Positions 1-7,690 of a stretch of DNA of 64,000 bases are shown here, one piece after another; the stretch's first letter is position 1; each line of letters begins with the position of its first letter. Below the pieces are notes generated by a model. The model was not told the DNA's origin. It saw only the letters and a program-made list of their open reading frames with translations, and did no database searches. Made by a program: the position numbers and the translations under genes. Source of the DNA: an uncultured Aquimarina sp. Its GTDB lineage: Bacteria > Bacteroidota > Bacteroidia > Flavobacteriales > Flavobacteriaceae. Location of the stretch: contig NZ_CANMED010000002.1 of assembly GCF_947496855.1 (NCBI RefSeq), forward strand, positions 310,001 to 374,000, in the 5' to 3' direction.

Positions 1-558
1 TGCCTGAGTAATACCTCTAATATTAAAATGATTATAAAACCCTGTATGCGTTACACTACTAGAATTTTTTATTGCATCCGCTATCTGAAAGGCTTGCCTG
101 TCATTTATTAATTCCTTTGTAATAGTTGATACTGCCTGAGGTAATTCTCTGTTTTTTATGGCGACCTTGGTAGATGAAAACGAATAATCACTATTGTAAT
201 CCGTTCGTGCACGACCAACGACTTCTACTCTTTGTAGTTGTTCTGTACCTTCTTCTAATTGAATAGTTCCTGCATCAAATGTAGAACTATTGCTAATTTC
301 AATACTATTTTTATAAGATTGAAACCCTAAATATCGTACTTCTAAGTTGTAGTTACCAGAAGGGGCATCTATTTCGAATTGTCCTGATTTATCAGTTAAT
401 TTGCCAAAAGTATTTTCTGTATTCTTTAATAAAATTGTAGCTCCAATTATAGGGGTGTTTTCCGAATCGACGATAGTTCCAGTTACTTTTACTTGTGCAA
501 ATGTTGCATATCCAAATAATAGTAATAAAAGGGTGGGTAATAATTTAAAAAGTTTCAT
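1..558 (-). CDS. TonB-dependent siderophore-type receptor, N-terminal part (cut by left edge)
   Basis: This is the first 186 codons of an outer-membrane receptor that continues past the left edge. It starts at an ATG at 558 with a signal peptide (MKLFKLLPTLLLLLFGYATFAQ). A carboxypeptidase-like regulatory beta-sandwich follows (about residues 23-105; GTIVDSENTPIIGATI, then the GFQSYK-type turn). The start of the plug domain comes next (RELPQAVSTITKELI, then DAIKNSSSVTH and NIRGI). The wording of the plug is that of the siderophore receptor group (FhuE/FoxA-like) rather than of SusC. It would take up a ferric chelate or another metal complex with TonB energy. It lies 24 bp downstream of the ABC ATPase gene and is probably co-transcribed with it. 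The ligand cannot be told from this fragment. Confidence 0.85.
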   Translation of the reverse strand, partial: MKLFKLLPTLLLLLFGYATFAQVKVTGTIVDSENTPIIGATILLKNTENTFGKLTDKSGQFEIDAPSGNYNLEVRYLGFQSYKNSIEISNSSTFDAGTIQLEEGTEQLQRVEVVGRARTDYNSDYSFSSTKVAIKNRELPQAVSTITKELINDRQAFQIADAIKNSSSVTHTGFYNHFNIRGITQA

Positions 559-582
559 TGTGTGAGTTAATTTGTTTTACGT

Positions 583-1278
583 TTAGATAGTTTTTAAGTA
601 TAAATCTTGTAATTGAGTTGCATTAATAGTCTCCGTGTTAGAAGTATGTACCAATTGTCCTTCTTTCATAATACCGATTTTGGTTCCTACGTTTACTGCA
701 TTAAAAATGTCATGAGTAGCCATAAAAATTGCTTTACCATCATTGCTTAATTCTTTGCAAATTTTGGTGAACTCAAGTGTAGCTTTAGGGTCTAAACCTG
801 AGATGGGTTCATCCATGAAGATGTAATCCGCATTTTTAGAAAGTGCAATGGCGATACCAACTTTCTGTCTCATCCCTTTAGAATAAGAGGATAATTTATT
901 TTGATGTGCGTTTTCTTGTAATCCAGCTTTTGATAAAAAGTCAGAAAGTTCTTTATTGGCGTATTTAAAACCAGCCAATCTGCTGAAAAAATTTAAGTTT
1001 TCAATACCCGACAGATTCCCATACAATTGTACAACTTCAGGGATGTAAGCAATCATTTTGGTAGTTTTATTACTAGTAGGCGTAACAGTAATTCCATTGA
1101 TTAAAGCTTCGCCGCTTGTGGATTGAATTAGGCCTAAAAATAGATTGATTGTTGTTGTTTTTCCTGCACCATTTTGACCTAGTAAACAAAATATTTCTCC
1201 TTTATCAACAGATAAATTCAATTGACTAAGTGCCTGGTGCTTACCGTATGTTTTGGTAAGATTGATTGCTTTCAGCAT
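583..1278 (-). CDS. ABC transporter ATP-binding protein
   Basis: A 231-residue ATPase of the single-domain export/CcmA-NatA-like class. Visible motifs are Walker A GQNGAGKTT (about 35-43), signature SYSKGMRQKVG, Walker B YIFMDEP and the switch histidine in ATHD. It would energise a membrane permease, but no permease gene lies next to it in the window. The partner must be beyond the left edge or elsewhere. It sits between the small secreted Cys/His protein and the TonB receptor on the same strand, so a role in metal or metal-chelate handling is a reasonable inference from context only. Confidence 0.85.
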   Translation of the reverse strand: MLKAINLTKTYGKHQALSQLNLSVDKGEIFCLLGQNGAGKTTTINLFLGLIQSTSGEALINGITVTPTSNKTTKMIAYIPEVVQLYGNLSGIENLNFFSRLAGFKYANKELSDFLSKAGLQENAHQNKLSSYSKGMRQKVGIAIALSKNADYIFMDEPISGLDPKATLEFTKICKELSNDGKAIFMATHDIFNAVNVGTKIGIMKEGQLVHTSNTETINATQLQDLYLKTI

Positions 1279-1475
1279 ATGTATATGTAAAAAAATAAGT
1301 TTGACGATTCGTGTTTTAAACTCAATTATTAAAGACGAAAATCGAGTTGTATTGAAAATATCTTATTGTGTAGTGTGTTCTATTGTAGACTATAAATACA
1401 TTATTATTATACTTTTTCCAGCTACTTCATAATAATTATGAGTGCTAATAATAAAAATGGAATAAATAATTGATT

Positions 1476-1493
1476 CACGAATACAAATTCGTG
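1476..1493. other. Short inverted repeat between small secreted protein and ABC ATPase genes
   Basis: Arms CACGAAT and ATTCGTG enclose a 4-base loop. The motif ATTCGTGT followed by TTAAA also occurs near 1303-1316, so both ends of this 250-bp spacer carry a similar word. No T-run follows, so it is not a convincing terminator. Its function is unknown. Confidence 0.3.
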
Positions 1494-1528
1494 TCTTAAA
1501 TAGATTTTAATAACAAGAGATACATCCT

Positions 1529-1834
1529 TTAAGTAAGAGGTGGAGGCTTATTATAAATATAAGCTGGAGAAAGAATCTTTTCTTGTGGAGCATTGTATTG
1601 GGTTACTACAACAAATGAGCTGGGTATACTTTTACCTTCAATTTCTATGTAGAAATTATCATCATTGACTAGATCAAACTGATGAGAATCAACTATAATA
1701 TCGCAAATTTCACAAGAAATAGGAGTGTCGTCATCCGATAGATGACTCAAGGCATGCAAGCTTGTGACCCTCGGAACAAGGAATGACACTGTAAAAAACA
1801 GAGCAATTACATATGTAAGTACACGTTTGTGCAT
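1529..1834 (-). CDS. Small secreted or membrane-anchored Cys/His protein, function unknown
   Basis: A 101-residue protein with an N-terminal hydrophobic segment (about residues 7-22), then HALSHLSDDD, then ISCEICDII with a CxxC pair, and a proline-rich tail ending in KPPPLT. Proteins of this shape (export signal, HxxxH, one CxxC, PPP tail) are often next to TonB receptor genes in flavobacteria. I know no assigned function. The Cys/His pattern suggests binding of a soft metal, which is an inference. It is the first gene of the run that continues with the ABC ATPase and the receptor, after a 250-bp spacer. Confidence 0.6.
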   Translation of the reverse strand: MHKRVLTYVIALFFTVSFLVPRVTSLHALSHLSDDDTPISCEICDIIVDSHQFDLVNDDNFYIEIEGKSIPSSFVVVTQYNAPQEKILSPAYIYNKPPPLT

Positions 1835-1941
1835 GTTCGCAATATTAGAAATAATAAAATAGGTTTTTTTTATTTTAACAAAATTTTAAATTATTCATTA
1901 GGTTTTATTTAAGCAATTCCGAGAAGTTTCGTCTTACTTTC

Positions 1942-2010
1942 ATAAAAAAACGCTAATGATTAAAAAATCATTACTTCCGATAAAATAAAGCAGTTTGAAT
2001 ACTGTATCCA
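1942..2010 (+). repeat. Decayed copy of the fur-family gene leader
   Basis: About 69 bases align almost without gaps to the leader of the Fur-family gene at 2949-3015. Shared words include AAAAATCA, TTCGATAAA-like and GTTTGAATACTGTA. In this copy the start region reads TGTATCC instead of TGTACCATGG, and no regulator reading frame follows. It looks like the remnant of a duplicated regulator gene or promoter. Confidence 0.65.
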
Positions 2011-2200
2011 CAAAAATATTCAATCCCATCTGTATAAGTAAGGGTTCTACGTTTTACCCTTCTGGATGAATTCTTAAAGGCCTTTATTCTTAGATTAAAC
2101 CATTCTCTTAATTAATAAGTAATTCAGCACAGGTTTACAGTTTATTAGTATTGTGCTGTAGTTTAGATTAAAAAGTCTAAATTCATGATTGTAGTAAATT

Positions 2201-2236
2201 AAAAAATCCTTGAAATAATATTTCAAGGATTTTTTC
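2201..2236 (-). terminator. Intrinsic terminator of the His-rich lipoprotein gene
   Basis: A perfect hairpin with an A-run before and a T-run after it: AATCCTTGAAAT, loop AAT, then ATTTCAAGGATT and TTTT. It lies 16 bp beyond the stop of the minus-strand lipoprotein gene. The symmetry means it would work in both directions. Confidence 0.85.
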
Positions 2237-2252
2237 TAATATGATTAAAGAT

Positions 2253-2759
2253 TTACTGATCAGAAGTCTCTTCCGCAGTTTTCTCCTTATCTTCCTTCAT
2301 CATTTTTTGATCCTCTTCTGTAATTCGTTTATGCTCAGCTGTTATACTTTTATGCTCTTTCTCCATATTTTCATGTTCAGCTTTCATTGACTCATGTTCT
2401 CCTGTCATTTGTTCTAATGTTATCTCACCAGAAGCATGTTTTACTTCTAATTCAGTATGTTTTTCTATCAATGCCTTATGTGCCGAAATAAGTTTACCAT
2501 GTTTGGATAATAAGGTTTCATGATTCTTTTCTGTTAATAAATGAATAGAATCATTTTCGATAGTTTTATGAGCAGCTTCCATTTGTTGATGATCATCTTT
2601 CATAGCATTGTGTTCTTTTTCCATTTTACTATGAGACTCTTCCATTTCGGAATGTTCAGTCACCATCGCTTTATGTTCTGGAGCTTCAGCAGGATTTTGT
2701 TTGCAGGAAATAAATAAAAGAACTGTTGCAATTAGGGTTAATTTACTAAATGTTTTCAT
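2253..2759 (-). CDS. Histidine-periodic coiled-coil lipoprotein, putative metal binder
   Basis: A 168-residue lipoprotein. The lipobox is LLFISC, with the lipidated Cys at about residue 19. The rest is nearly all helix-forming and low in complexity, with histidine recurring about every seven residues in frames such as EHSEMEESHSKMEKEH and MKAEHENMEKEHKS. Met and Glu occupy the neighbouring positions, and a similar block returns after a short interruption near residues 110-120. A heptad-spaced His stripe along a coiled coil could hold several metal ions or buffer them at the outer membrane. It is divergent from the Fur-family gene and followed by a strong terminator. The metal role is inferred; the periodicity is directly visible. 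I recognise no named family. Confidence 0.6.
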   Translation of the reverse strand: MKTFSKLTLIATVLLFISCKQNPAEAPEHKAMVTEHSEMEESHSKMEKEHNAMKDDHQQMEAAHKTIENDSIHLLTEKNHETLLSKHGKLISAHKALIEKHTELEVKHASGEITLEQMTGEHESMKAEHENMEKEHKSITAEHKRITEEDQKMMKEDKEKTAEETSDQ

Positions 2760-2948
2760 GATTTTGATTAATTAGTTTACGATTCAAATCTTATATAAAA
2801 CTAATTTTTTACTAAATTATTTTAATATCCCTTTTGAAATTAAAAAAACTCCACATCCTTACTAATCGAATTTAAAAAGATTTCCATTTATTGTAAAAAA
2901 CAAATTTGCTGAAAGATAAATATTGAAATAAGGTTTTTTTCAATTTCA

Positions 2949-3015
2949 TAGAAAAAACACTAATAGCTAAAAAATCACTACTTTCGATAAAGTAAAGGAG
3001 TTTGAATACTGTACC
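2949..3015 (+). repeat. Leader of the Fur-family gene (intact copy of the repeat at 1942-2010)
   Basis: This is the direct upstream sequence of the regulator gene and matches the decayed copy about 1 kb to the left. The start codon sits in GTACCATGG right at its end. Confidence 0.65.
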
Positions 3016-3399
3016 ATGGAAATCAAAAAATCAAGAAATACTGAAAAGCAAAATCTTGTTAAGAAAATCCTTTCTGAAACAGAACACGCGATGTCCGCTG
3101 AAGATATTATGGCAGCTATACCTATAAAGGTTAATAAAACGACTATATATAGAATTTTAGATCGATTTGCCGATAAAGGAGAGGTTCATTTTGTAACTGG
3201 TAAGAATGGAAAAGCATATTATGCGCTTTGTAATAGCTGTGGAACATCTCATAAGATTCATAATCACATACATTTTGAATGCCAAACGTGTAAAGAGGTG
3301 ACTTGTCAACCTAATACTTTACATATTCCAACTTTAGAAGGTTTCACCATTCAAGAGACTCAGTTCTTGGTAATTGGCATCTGTAATAAGTGTAAATAA
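3016..3399 (+). CDS. Fur-family metal-dependent transcriptional regulator (Zur/Fur type)
   Basis: A 127-residue protein. The N-terminal winged helix spans about residues 1-70, with VNKTTIYRILDRF as recognition region. The C-terminal part has metal sites: HNHIHFEC (82-89), CQTC (89-92), a Cys at 97, and CNKC at 123-126, plus an extra CNSC pair at 72-75. The CxxC...CxxC pair is the structural zinc site of the family, and HxHFxC belongs to the sensing site. Whether it senses zinc or iron cannot be settled by reading. The nearby operons with zinc-starvation content make Zur the first guess. It is divergent from the His-rich lipoprotein gene. Confidence 0.85.
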   Translation: MEIKKSRNTEKQNLVKKILSETEHAMSAEDIMAAIPIKVNKTTIYRILDRFADKGEVHFVTGKNGKAYYALCNSCGTSHKIHNHIHFECQTCKEVTCQPNTLHIPTLEGFTIQETQFLVIGICNKCK

Positions 3400-3402
3400 A
3401 AT

Positions 3403-3432
3403 GAAACCATCAGCTCTCCAGCCAATGGTTTC
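3403..3432. terminator. Hairpin between convergent fur-family and S8 protease genes
   Basis: Arms GAAACCAT and ATGGTTTC enclose a 14-base loop, directly after the regulator stop codon. No clear T-run follows, so it is a weak candidate for a shared terminator. Confidence 0.4.
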
Positions 3433-3472
3433 GTAACTACACGTCCCAACTTAAAAACAAAGACTATATCTT

Positions 3473-4741
3473 TTATCTTACAGCTATGGGATAGTTTTCT
3501 CCTCTGTTACTTACAGTACCAGATGTTCTAGGTCCATTTCCTCTAGCGTGCATAATTCCTGCAACGTGAGGTGATGCCATAGAAGTACCACTTAATGTAG
3601 CATAACCTCCATTTAAATATGTACTTCTCACGCTACTACCTGTAGCGATCACATCCACCGGATTCATATTATAATTTGAGAAAGATGAAAATCCTCTATT
3701 ACAAGTCATTGAAGCAACGGTATAGATATTCGTTCCATTAACACAAGCTGGCTGATAATTAGCCGAGTTAGCGCTACTATTTCCTGCTGCAATTGCAACT
3801 CTTGTTCCTCCATTTCCTAAAGCCAATAATGCACTTCTGTAAGAAGAATTACTTGAGCACCCAGATCCAAAAAATCCTCCTAAACTTAAGTTAGCTACAT
3901 CACCTGCCAGATCATATTGTCCTACATGATTTATTCCAGATAATATTGTAGCAGTACTACTACCTCCATTACATCCAAAAACTCTAACTGGTACTACACT
4001 TGCGCCGGCAGAAACACCTACAACACCAATACCATTATTAACTGCAGCAGCTGTTCCGGCTACGTGAGTTCCATGACCATTACAATCATTAGCAGATCCA
4101 CCTACAAAAGATCTTGCATAGGTAGAATTCGTAACTACATTCAAGTCTGGATGATCTAAATCAATACCACTATCAATAATCCAAATCCATTCGTCTTTAC
4201 CTGCACCGTTAGCAGCACCTCCAGCTCTTGTGATACCACAAGGGGTTTCTTGGGCCATTTTTTGAGACACTTCTCCGGTTACAACCTCTTCTACTTCAAA
4301 TTTTGGTAATTCCACAACTCGATTATACTCGATTGCGGCTATACTAGGGTCTTTAGATAATTTTTGGAATTCATTATCTCCAAGTTTAATAGCCATCCCA
4401 GAAATTTTGGTAGTATAATAGCTTAAAACTTTAGATTGATCCAGAGCATTTTCTGATAAAATAGTATTCATTCTTTTAATAGATACTTCAGAAATGTCTC
4501 GAACCGATTTTGCTTTTTCTTCTCTACTCGTAAAAGATCGTTTTTCTAAAACTTTCGATGCTGGTTCAATTTTGGAATCTTTGAATACTACAATGTATTC
4601 ACCAGGAATTATTTTCCCTTCCGTACTGGTAGGCTCTACAATCGTTTCCGCAGCTCCATCAGAGAGATTTTCATTTTGACAAGAAGTCATTACTAATGCC
4701 GAGAGCAGGGTACCCACAGCTAGTTTACTTAAATTTTTCAT
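3473..4741 (-). CDS. S8 family serine protease lipoprotein with I9 propeptide
   Basis: A 422-residue proteinase K/aqualysin-like peptidase. It has a lipoprotein signal with Cys at residue 21 (ALVMTSC). An inhibitor-I9 type propeptide covers about residues 47-145 (GEYIVVFKD to AIEYNRVVEL). The catalytic domain has the triad Asp190 (IIDSGIDLDHPD), His223 (NGHGTHVAGT) and Ser387 (SGTSMASPHVAG). The usual C-terminal extension or T9SS domain is missing, so the mature enzyme is probably held on the membrane by its lipid anchor. Alternatively, the lipobox is chance and it is a normal secreted enzyme. It is convergent with the regulator gene and not obviously part of an operon. Confidence 0.92.
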   Translation of the reverse strand: MKNLSKLAVGTLLSALVMTSCQNENLSDGAAETIVEPTSTEGKIIPGEYIVVFKDSKIEPASKVLEKRSFTSREEKAKSVRDISEVSIKRMNTILSENALDQSKVLSYYTTKISGMAIKLGDNEFQKLSKDPSIAAIEYNRVVELPKFEVEEVVTGEVSQKMAQETPCGITRAGGAANGAGKDEWIWIIDSGIDLDHPDLNVVTNSTYARSFVGGSANDCNGHGTHVAGTAAAVNNGIGVVGVSAGASVVPVRVFGCNGGSSTATILSGINHVGQYDLAGDVANLSLGGFFGSGCSSNSSYRSALLALGNGGTRVAIAAGNSSANSANYQPACVNGTNIYTVASMTCNRGFSSFSNYNMNPVDVIATGSSVRSTYLNGGYATLSGTSMASPHVAGIMHARGNGPRTSGTVSNRGENYPIAVR

Positions 4742-4990
4742 ATTGAGTTAAAATTTGTGTTAAAGTCCAAATGTATAAATTCAAATCAAAAAAAAATTAT
4801 GGCAAAACCACAGGCTAAGTCACTGAAAAGCAAAAAATAAGAAGGGTATTAAATATAAAAAAACACACTATTGCAATCTTGTTGCTTTAGCTAAAATAGC
4901 GGATTAACAAGCATTTAATCAGAAAATTCCCTCAGTAAAAATTTGTAAGAAATCCCTATGCTTAAACGACAAAAAACATTAACATATATT

Positions 4991-5020
4991 AACTATTATT
5001 AACTATTATTAACTATTATT
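4991..5020. repeat. Three perfect 10-bp tandem repeats (AACTATTATT)
   Basis: The unit AACTATTATT occurs three times without change, with partial units on both sides. It lies in the 440-bp AT-rich spacer 4742-5181 between the protease gene and the first MerC operon. The period is close to one helical turn. The rest of the spacer holds only the operator/promoter listed next. Confidence 0.7.
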
Positions 5021-5110
5021 TAACATAAATCCTAATTCTATCGAAGTGTATTAGTCTAACCAATTTTGTTAAAAGAAGAAATCTATTCAATCCCTACTTT
5101 ACAAGTATTT

Positions 5111-5156
5111 TATTAAATGCAACAATGTTGCATTTAATAAAATAACACTATATTTG
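5111..5156 (+). promoter_or_regulatory. Palindromic operator overlapping the merC operon promoter (copy 1)
   Basis: Positions 5111-5139 form a perfect palindrome with 13-bp arms around AAT, whose core is TGCAACAATGTTGCA. The TTG of the right half (5128-5130) is at the right distance (18 bp) from TATATTTG at 5149-5156, an exact match to the Bacteroidota -7 element TAnnTTTG. A repressor on the palindrome would cover the -33 element. The downstream genes suggest a Zur-type repressor; that assignment is an inference. Confidence 0.75.
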
Positions 5157-5686
5157 TTGCGATTATAAAAACTTATTTTCATTGCGCCTACTAGATTTAC
5201 ATAGAAACCCAGACAGATTAGGGATTATAGCAAGTAGCTTATGTTTAGCTCATTGCCTTGTTACTCCTTTTTTATTTTTAGCTCAAACAGGATTAATAGT
5301 TTCCGAAGAAACACATTCTTTTTGGTGGAAATCCTTAGACTTTATTTTTTTAGGGCTATCATTTATAGCTGTTCATAAAACTACACAAACCACTTCAAAT
5401 CAAAAACTGAAGTATCTTTTTTGGATAGGTTGGTCTCTTCTATTCACAATTATAATTAATGAAAAAATTGATCTCCTACCATTGGCTGAAGAACTTATCT
5501 ATGTTGTTGCTATTTTCTTAGTTAGCCTACATTTTTACAATCAAAAGTATTGCAGATGTAACGATAAAAAATGCTGTATAAATTAATTTACAATGAACAC
5601 CAGAAATGAAATAGAATCCTTCAGCGATGTACATATTTCCAATTCGACAGAAACGTCTTTACGAACGGATCTTTTTGATACATCTG
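5117..5686 (+). repeat. Long direct repeat, left copy (operator, merC, start of folE)
   Basis: Colinear at DNA level with 14945-15513. It covers the operator palindrome, the -7 element, the whole MerC-like gene and the first ~31 codons of folE. Similarity stops sharply after GATACATCTG. Divergence is spread along the copy, so the duplication is not recent. Confidence 0.85.
5182..5586 (+). CDS. MerC-domain membrane protein, copy 1
   Basis: A 134-residue inner-membrane protein with four hydrophobic segments. The MerC-type motif is in the first helix: C21 and C25 in SLCLAHC, followed by VTPF. A Cys-rich tail (CRCNDKKCC) follows. MerC-like proteins move thiophilic divalent metals across the membrane; here zinc is more likely than mercury because no mer genes accompany it. 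The start is a TTG codon at 5182, conserved in the second copy, and no better ATG exists upstream. It is the first gene of an eight-ORF operon under the GCAAC/GTTGC palindrome. Copy 2 at 15009 is roughly 75% identical by eye but has lost C21. Confidence 0.8.
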   Translation: MRLLDLHRNPDRLGIIASSLCLAHCLVTPFLFLAQTGLIVSEETHSFWWKSLDFIFLGLSFIAVHKTTQTTSNQKLKYLFWIGWSLLFTIIINEKIDLLPLAEELIYVVAIFLVSLHFYNQKYCRCNDKKCCIN

Positions 5687-5892
5687 GGAATAATCAAGTA
5701 TTTACTCTTCAGCCTTGGAAACAAACTAAATTGAAGAATATTATTCTGATTTTGGAAAAAACCATAACACAAACCAGAAGAAATTACTTCTTTACCGTCA
5801 CAAATAAAGTAGCATATACATTTGTATATTCTAAACAATCTTATATAAATCTAAAAATAGATTTATATCACTCACCGTTTTTTTTAATGTAG
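5593..5892 (+). pseudogene. Truncated folE remnant fused to unrelated sequence
   Basis: The first ~31 residues (MNTRNEIESFSDVHISNSTE and on to FDTSG) match the N-terminus of the GTP cyclohydrolase at 15420. After that the frame runs into sequence with no resemblance to FolE and stops at residue 99. The catalytic domain and all zinc ligands are absent. It lies 6 bp after merC, exactly as folE does in copy 2. It is best read as the broken end of the duplicated merC-folE segment, although a short peptide could still be made. Confidence 0.75.
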
Positions 5893-5902
5893 CAGAAATT
5901 GT

Positions 5903-6439
5903 ATGATTTTTAAGAAACTAAAATCCGACAACTGTTTGTTTATGATTTGTCCAACGGACAATATAGAAAGTATTTTAAGACAAACTTATAGTGGCAAAGC
6001 ATTTTTTCATACAGCCCTTGGAGCTAATTTCAGGTGGGATATAGATACTCAGAAAAGCCTTCTTACCTTAATTGAGAATCAAAAAATTACTCAAGTTGTT
6101 TTTATAACGAAATACATGAATATTTTCTATAGAGAAGTACTTGAACCAGAAATTGAACCTTTTTTTAATGCTAATGAAACCTTGTTACAATTGGATAAAA
6201 CATTACCAGACTTCTTCCTAAACCAAAGTCATCCAATTTTAAGAATAATGCTTTTGGCATCCAGACATTTACAAAAACAACAAAGGTACATGCTAGAAAC
6301 TTCGGTACTAGGGAAATCTCTAAAACACAATAAAATTATTACTGAAAGCTTTGTATATCAAACAAATAATCTAATTTTTTATCCTCCAGAAACAATCGAA
6401 AAAAAAGTCCTATTGTACGGTAAATTATCTCCTAACTAG
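5903..6439 (+). CDS. Hypothetical protein, possibly a degenerate beta-carbonic-anhydrase fold
   Basis: A 178-residue soluble protein without export signal. Parts read like the frame of a beta-carbonic anhydrase: a strand-loop block ITQVVFITKYMNIFYREVLE where the family has its IIVCGHTxCG segment, then LASRHLQKQQRYMLET, and ESFVYQTNNLIFYP where the family has its GWxYDIxTGxV strand. The Cys and His zinc ligands of the family are not there, so it should not be a hydratase. This resemblance is by eye and weak. It is the third ORF of the operon, 10 bp after the folE remnant. If it is a zinc-free relative of a zinc enzyme, that would suit a zinc-starvation operon. Confidence 0.4.
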   Translation: MIFKKLKSDNCLFMICPTDNIESILRQTYSGKAFFHTALGANFRWDIDTQKSLLTLIENQKITQVVFITKYMNIFYREVLEPEIEPFFNANETLLQLDKTLPDFFLNQSHPILRIMLLASRHLQKQQRYMLETSVLGKSLKHNKIITESFVYQTNNLIFYPPETIEKKVLLYGKLSPN

Positions 6440-6502
6440 GTACTACTATCGTAATTACTTATCCTAAACAAATATTATCTAAATAATTAAAATACTGCAA
6501 CT

Positions 6503-7021
6503 ATGAAATTCCATCAGATATTACTTCTTGGATGTCTATTACTTTTTTCAACATCATTTAGCAGTTCCCATCCTATAAAATTAACATCTTCGCTAATTCA
6601 AACCTTTCCAAAAAGCAACATTTTAAGAGTAGAATGTAGAGTTTTCATGGATGATTTTACTTATAGTATGAATGACACGTTTACTAAAAACTTTAATGCA
6701 TTAAAGTTATCCGAACAAGATATAGAGGGTATTGAAGATTATTTTGAAAGATATTATAAAATAATCATTAATGATAAAATATACACTCTTGCATATGAAT
6801 CATCAGAAGTTTTTGAAAAACATAATGTTATATCTATTAAATTTTCTAATAAGATTCCAGTTATAAAAGAGGGAGATCAAATTTGTATCGAAAACACACT
6901 TTTTTTTGAAGATTTTGATTTTTTACAATCAAATAGAATGACAGTAAGAATTCCCCCTTTTATTTCAGAAAATTACTTCGAAATCACATCACTAGATAAA
7001 CCAATAACTCTTAATTTATAA
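6503..7021 (+). CDS. DUF6702-like exported protein
   Basis: A 172-residue protein with an N-terminal signal peptide (about 1-20, LLLGCLLLFSTSFSSS) and then HPIKLTSS. The pattern ECRVFMDDFTYSMND, an acidic helix, YYKIIINDKI and a beta-rich end matches the DUF6702 family of Bacteroidota. Those proteins are commonly encoded beside HupE/UreJ-type membrane proteins, as here (13 bp apart). The function is unknown. Being periplasmic and paired with a putative metal permease, it might present metal to it; this is inference. It may be a lipoprotein if Cys11 is used, but the surrounding sequence is a poor lipobox. Confidence 0.65.
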   Translation: MKFHQILLLGCLLLFSTSFSSSHPIKLTSSLIQTFPKSNILRVECRVFMDDFTYSMNDTFTKNFNALKLSEQDIEGIEDYFERYYKIIINDKIYTLAYESSEVFEKHNVISIKFSNKIPVIKEGDQICIENTLFFEDFDFLQSNRMTVRIPPFISENYFEITSLDKPITLNL

Positions 7022-7034
7022 CACCTCATACCTA

Positions 7035-7622
7035 ATGGACGATTTAAGTTCTTTTTTTATTAATGGATGGCATCATATAGTGGATATTAACGCATATGAC
7101 CATTTATTATTTGTAATGACATTATGTGCTGCTTTTAAACTAGAGCAATGGAAACAAATATTAGTTATTATTACTGCATTCACTATTGGGCATAGTGGAA
7201 CTCTTATACTGAGTGCTTTGGATATGATTCCAGCCAATTCCAAACTTATAGATATGCTAATTCCTTTTACTATAATGATAACAGCATTAGCTAACATTAT
7301 CAATTATAATAAACACGGTAAATTTTCGGACACTAAAATAAAATATAGCATCGCGTTAGTTTTTGGATTAATTCATGGATTAGCGTTTGCCAGTAATTTT
7401 AAATTCATGCTATTTAGTGATAGTATTATTATGCCTTTATTGGCATTTAATATAGGTATTGAGGTTGGACAATTGTTTATCGTACTAATTTTTATGATAT
7501 CTCTATGGTTATATACCCAATTTATTAGAGGAGGGCATTTAAAATGGAATCTATTTATATCAGGAGCAGGTTTTGGAATTGCTGCAACCATCTTATTAAA
7601 TGCTCTTAATGATGCACAATAA
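7035..7622 (+). CDS. HupE/UreJ family membrane protein
   Basis: A 195-residue protein with six or so transmembrane helices. Family signatures are GWHHIVDINAYDHLLFVM near the N-terminus, TAFTIGHSGTLIL in the middle, and FGLIHGLAFAS with FNIGIEVGQLF in the second half, bringing conserved His and Asp residues into the membrane. The family was named from hydrogenase and urease clusters and is thought to carry nickel or related metals. No such enzyme is encoded here, and the zinc-type neighbours suggest another divalent metal. It follows the DUF6702 gene directly within the operon. Confidence 0.8.
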   Translation: MDDLSSFFINGWHHIVDINAYDHLLFVMTLCAAFKLEQWKQILVIITAFTIGHSGTLILSALDMIPANSKLIDMLIPFTIMITALANIINYNKHGKFSDTKIKYSIALVFGLIHGLAFASNFKFMLFSDSIIMPLLAFNIGIEVGQLFIVLIFMISLWLYTQFIRGGHLKWNLFISGAGFGIAATILLNALNDAQ

Positions 7623-7690
7623 TAAACCAATCATATTACTAGAAGAATTAATTTGCTGATATATAATGTCTAAAGAAAAAAGAGATTGTT

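Noticed and set aside
1-558. SusC-type receptor
   Set aside because: The plug wording is of the siderophore receptor kind and no SusD gene is adjacent.
4991-5020. Short CRISPR-like array
   Set aside because: Units are contiguous, only 10 bp long and without spacers; no cas genes are present.
4742-5110. Divergent promoter for the S8 protease from the palindrome at 5111-5139
   Set aside because: No -7 element is found at the proper distance on the minus strand and the gene starts 370 bp away.
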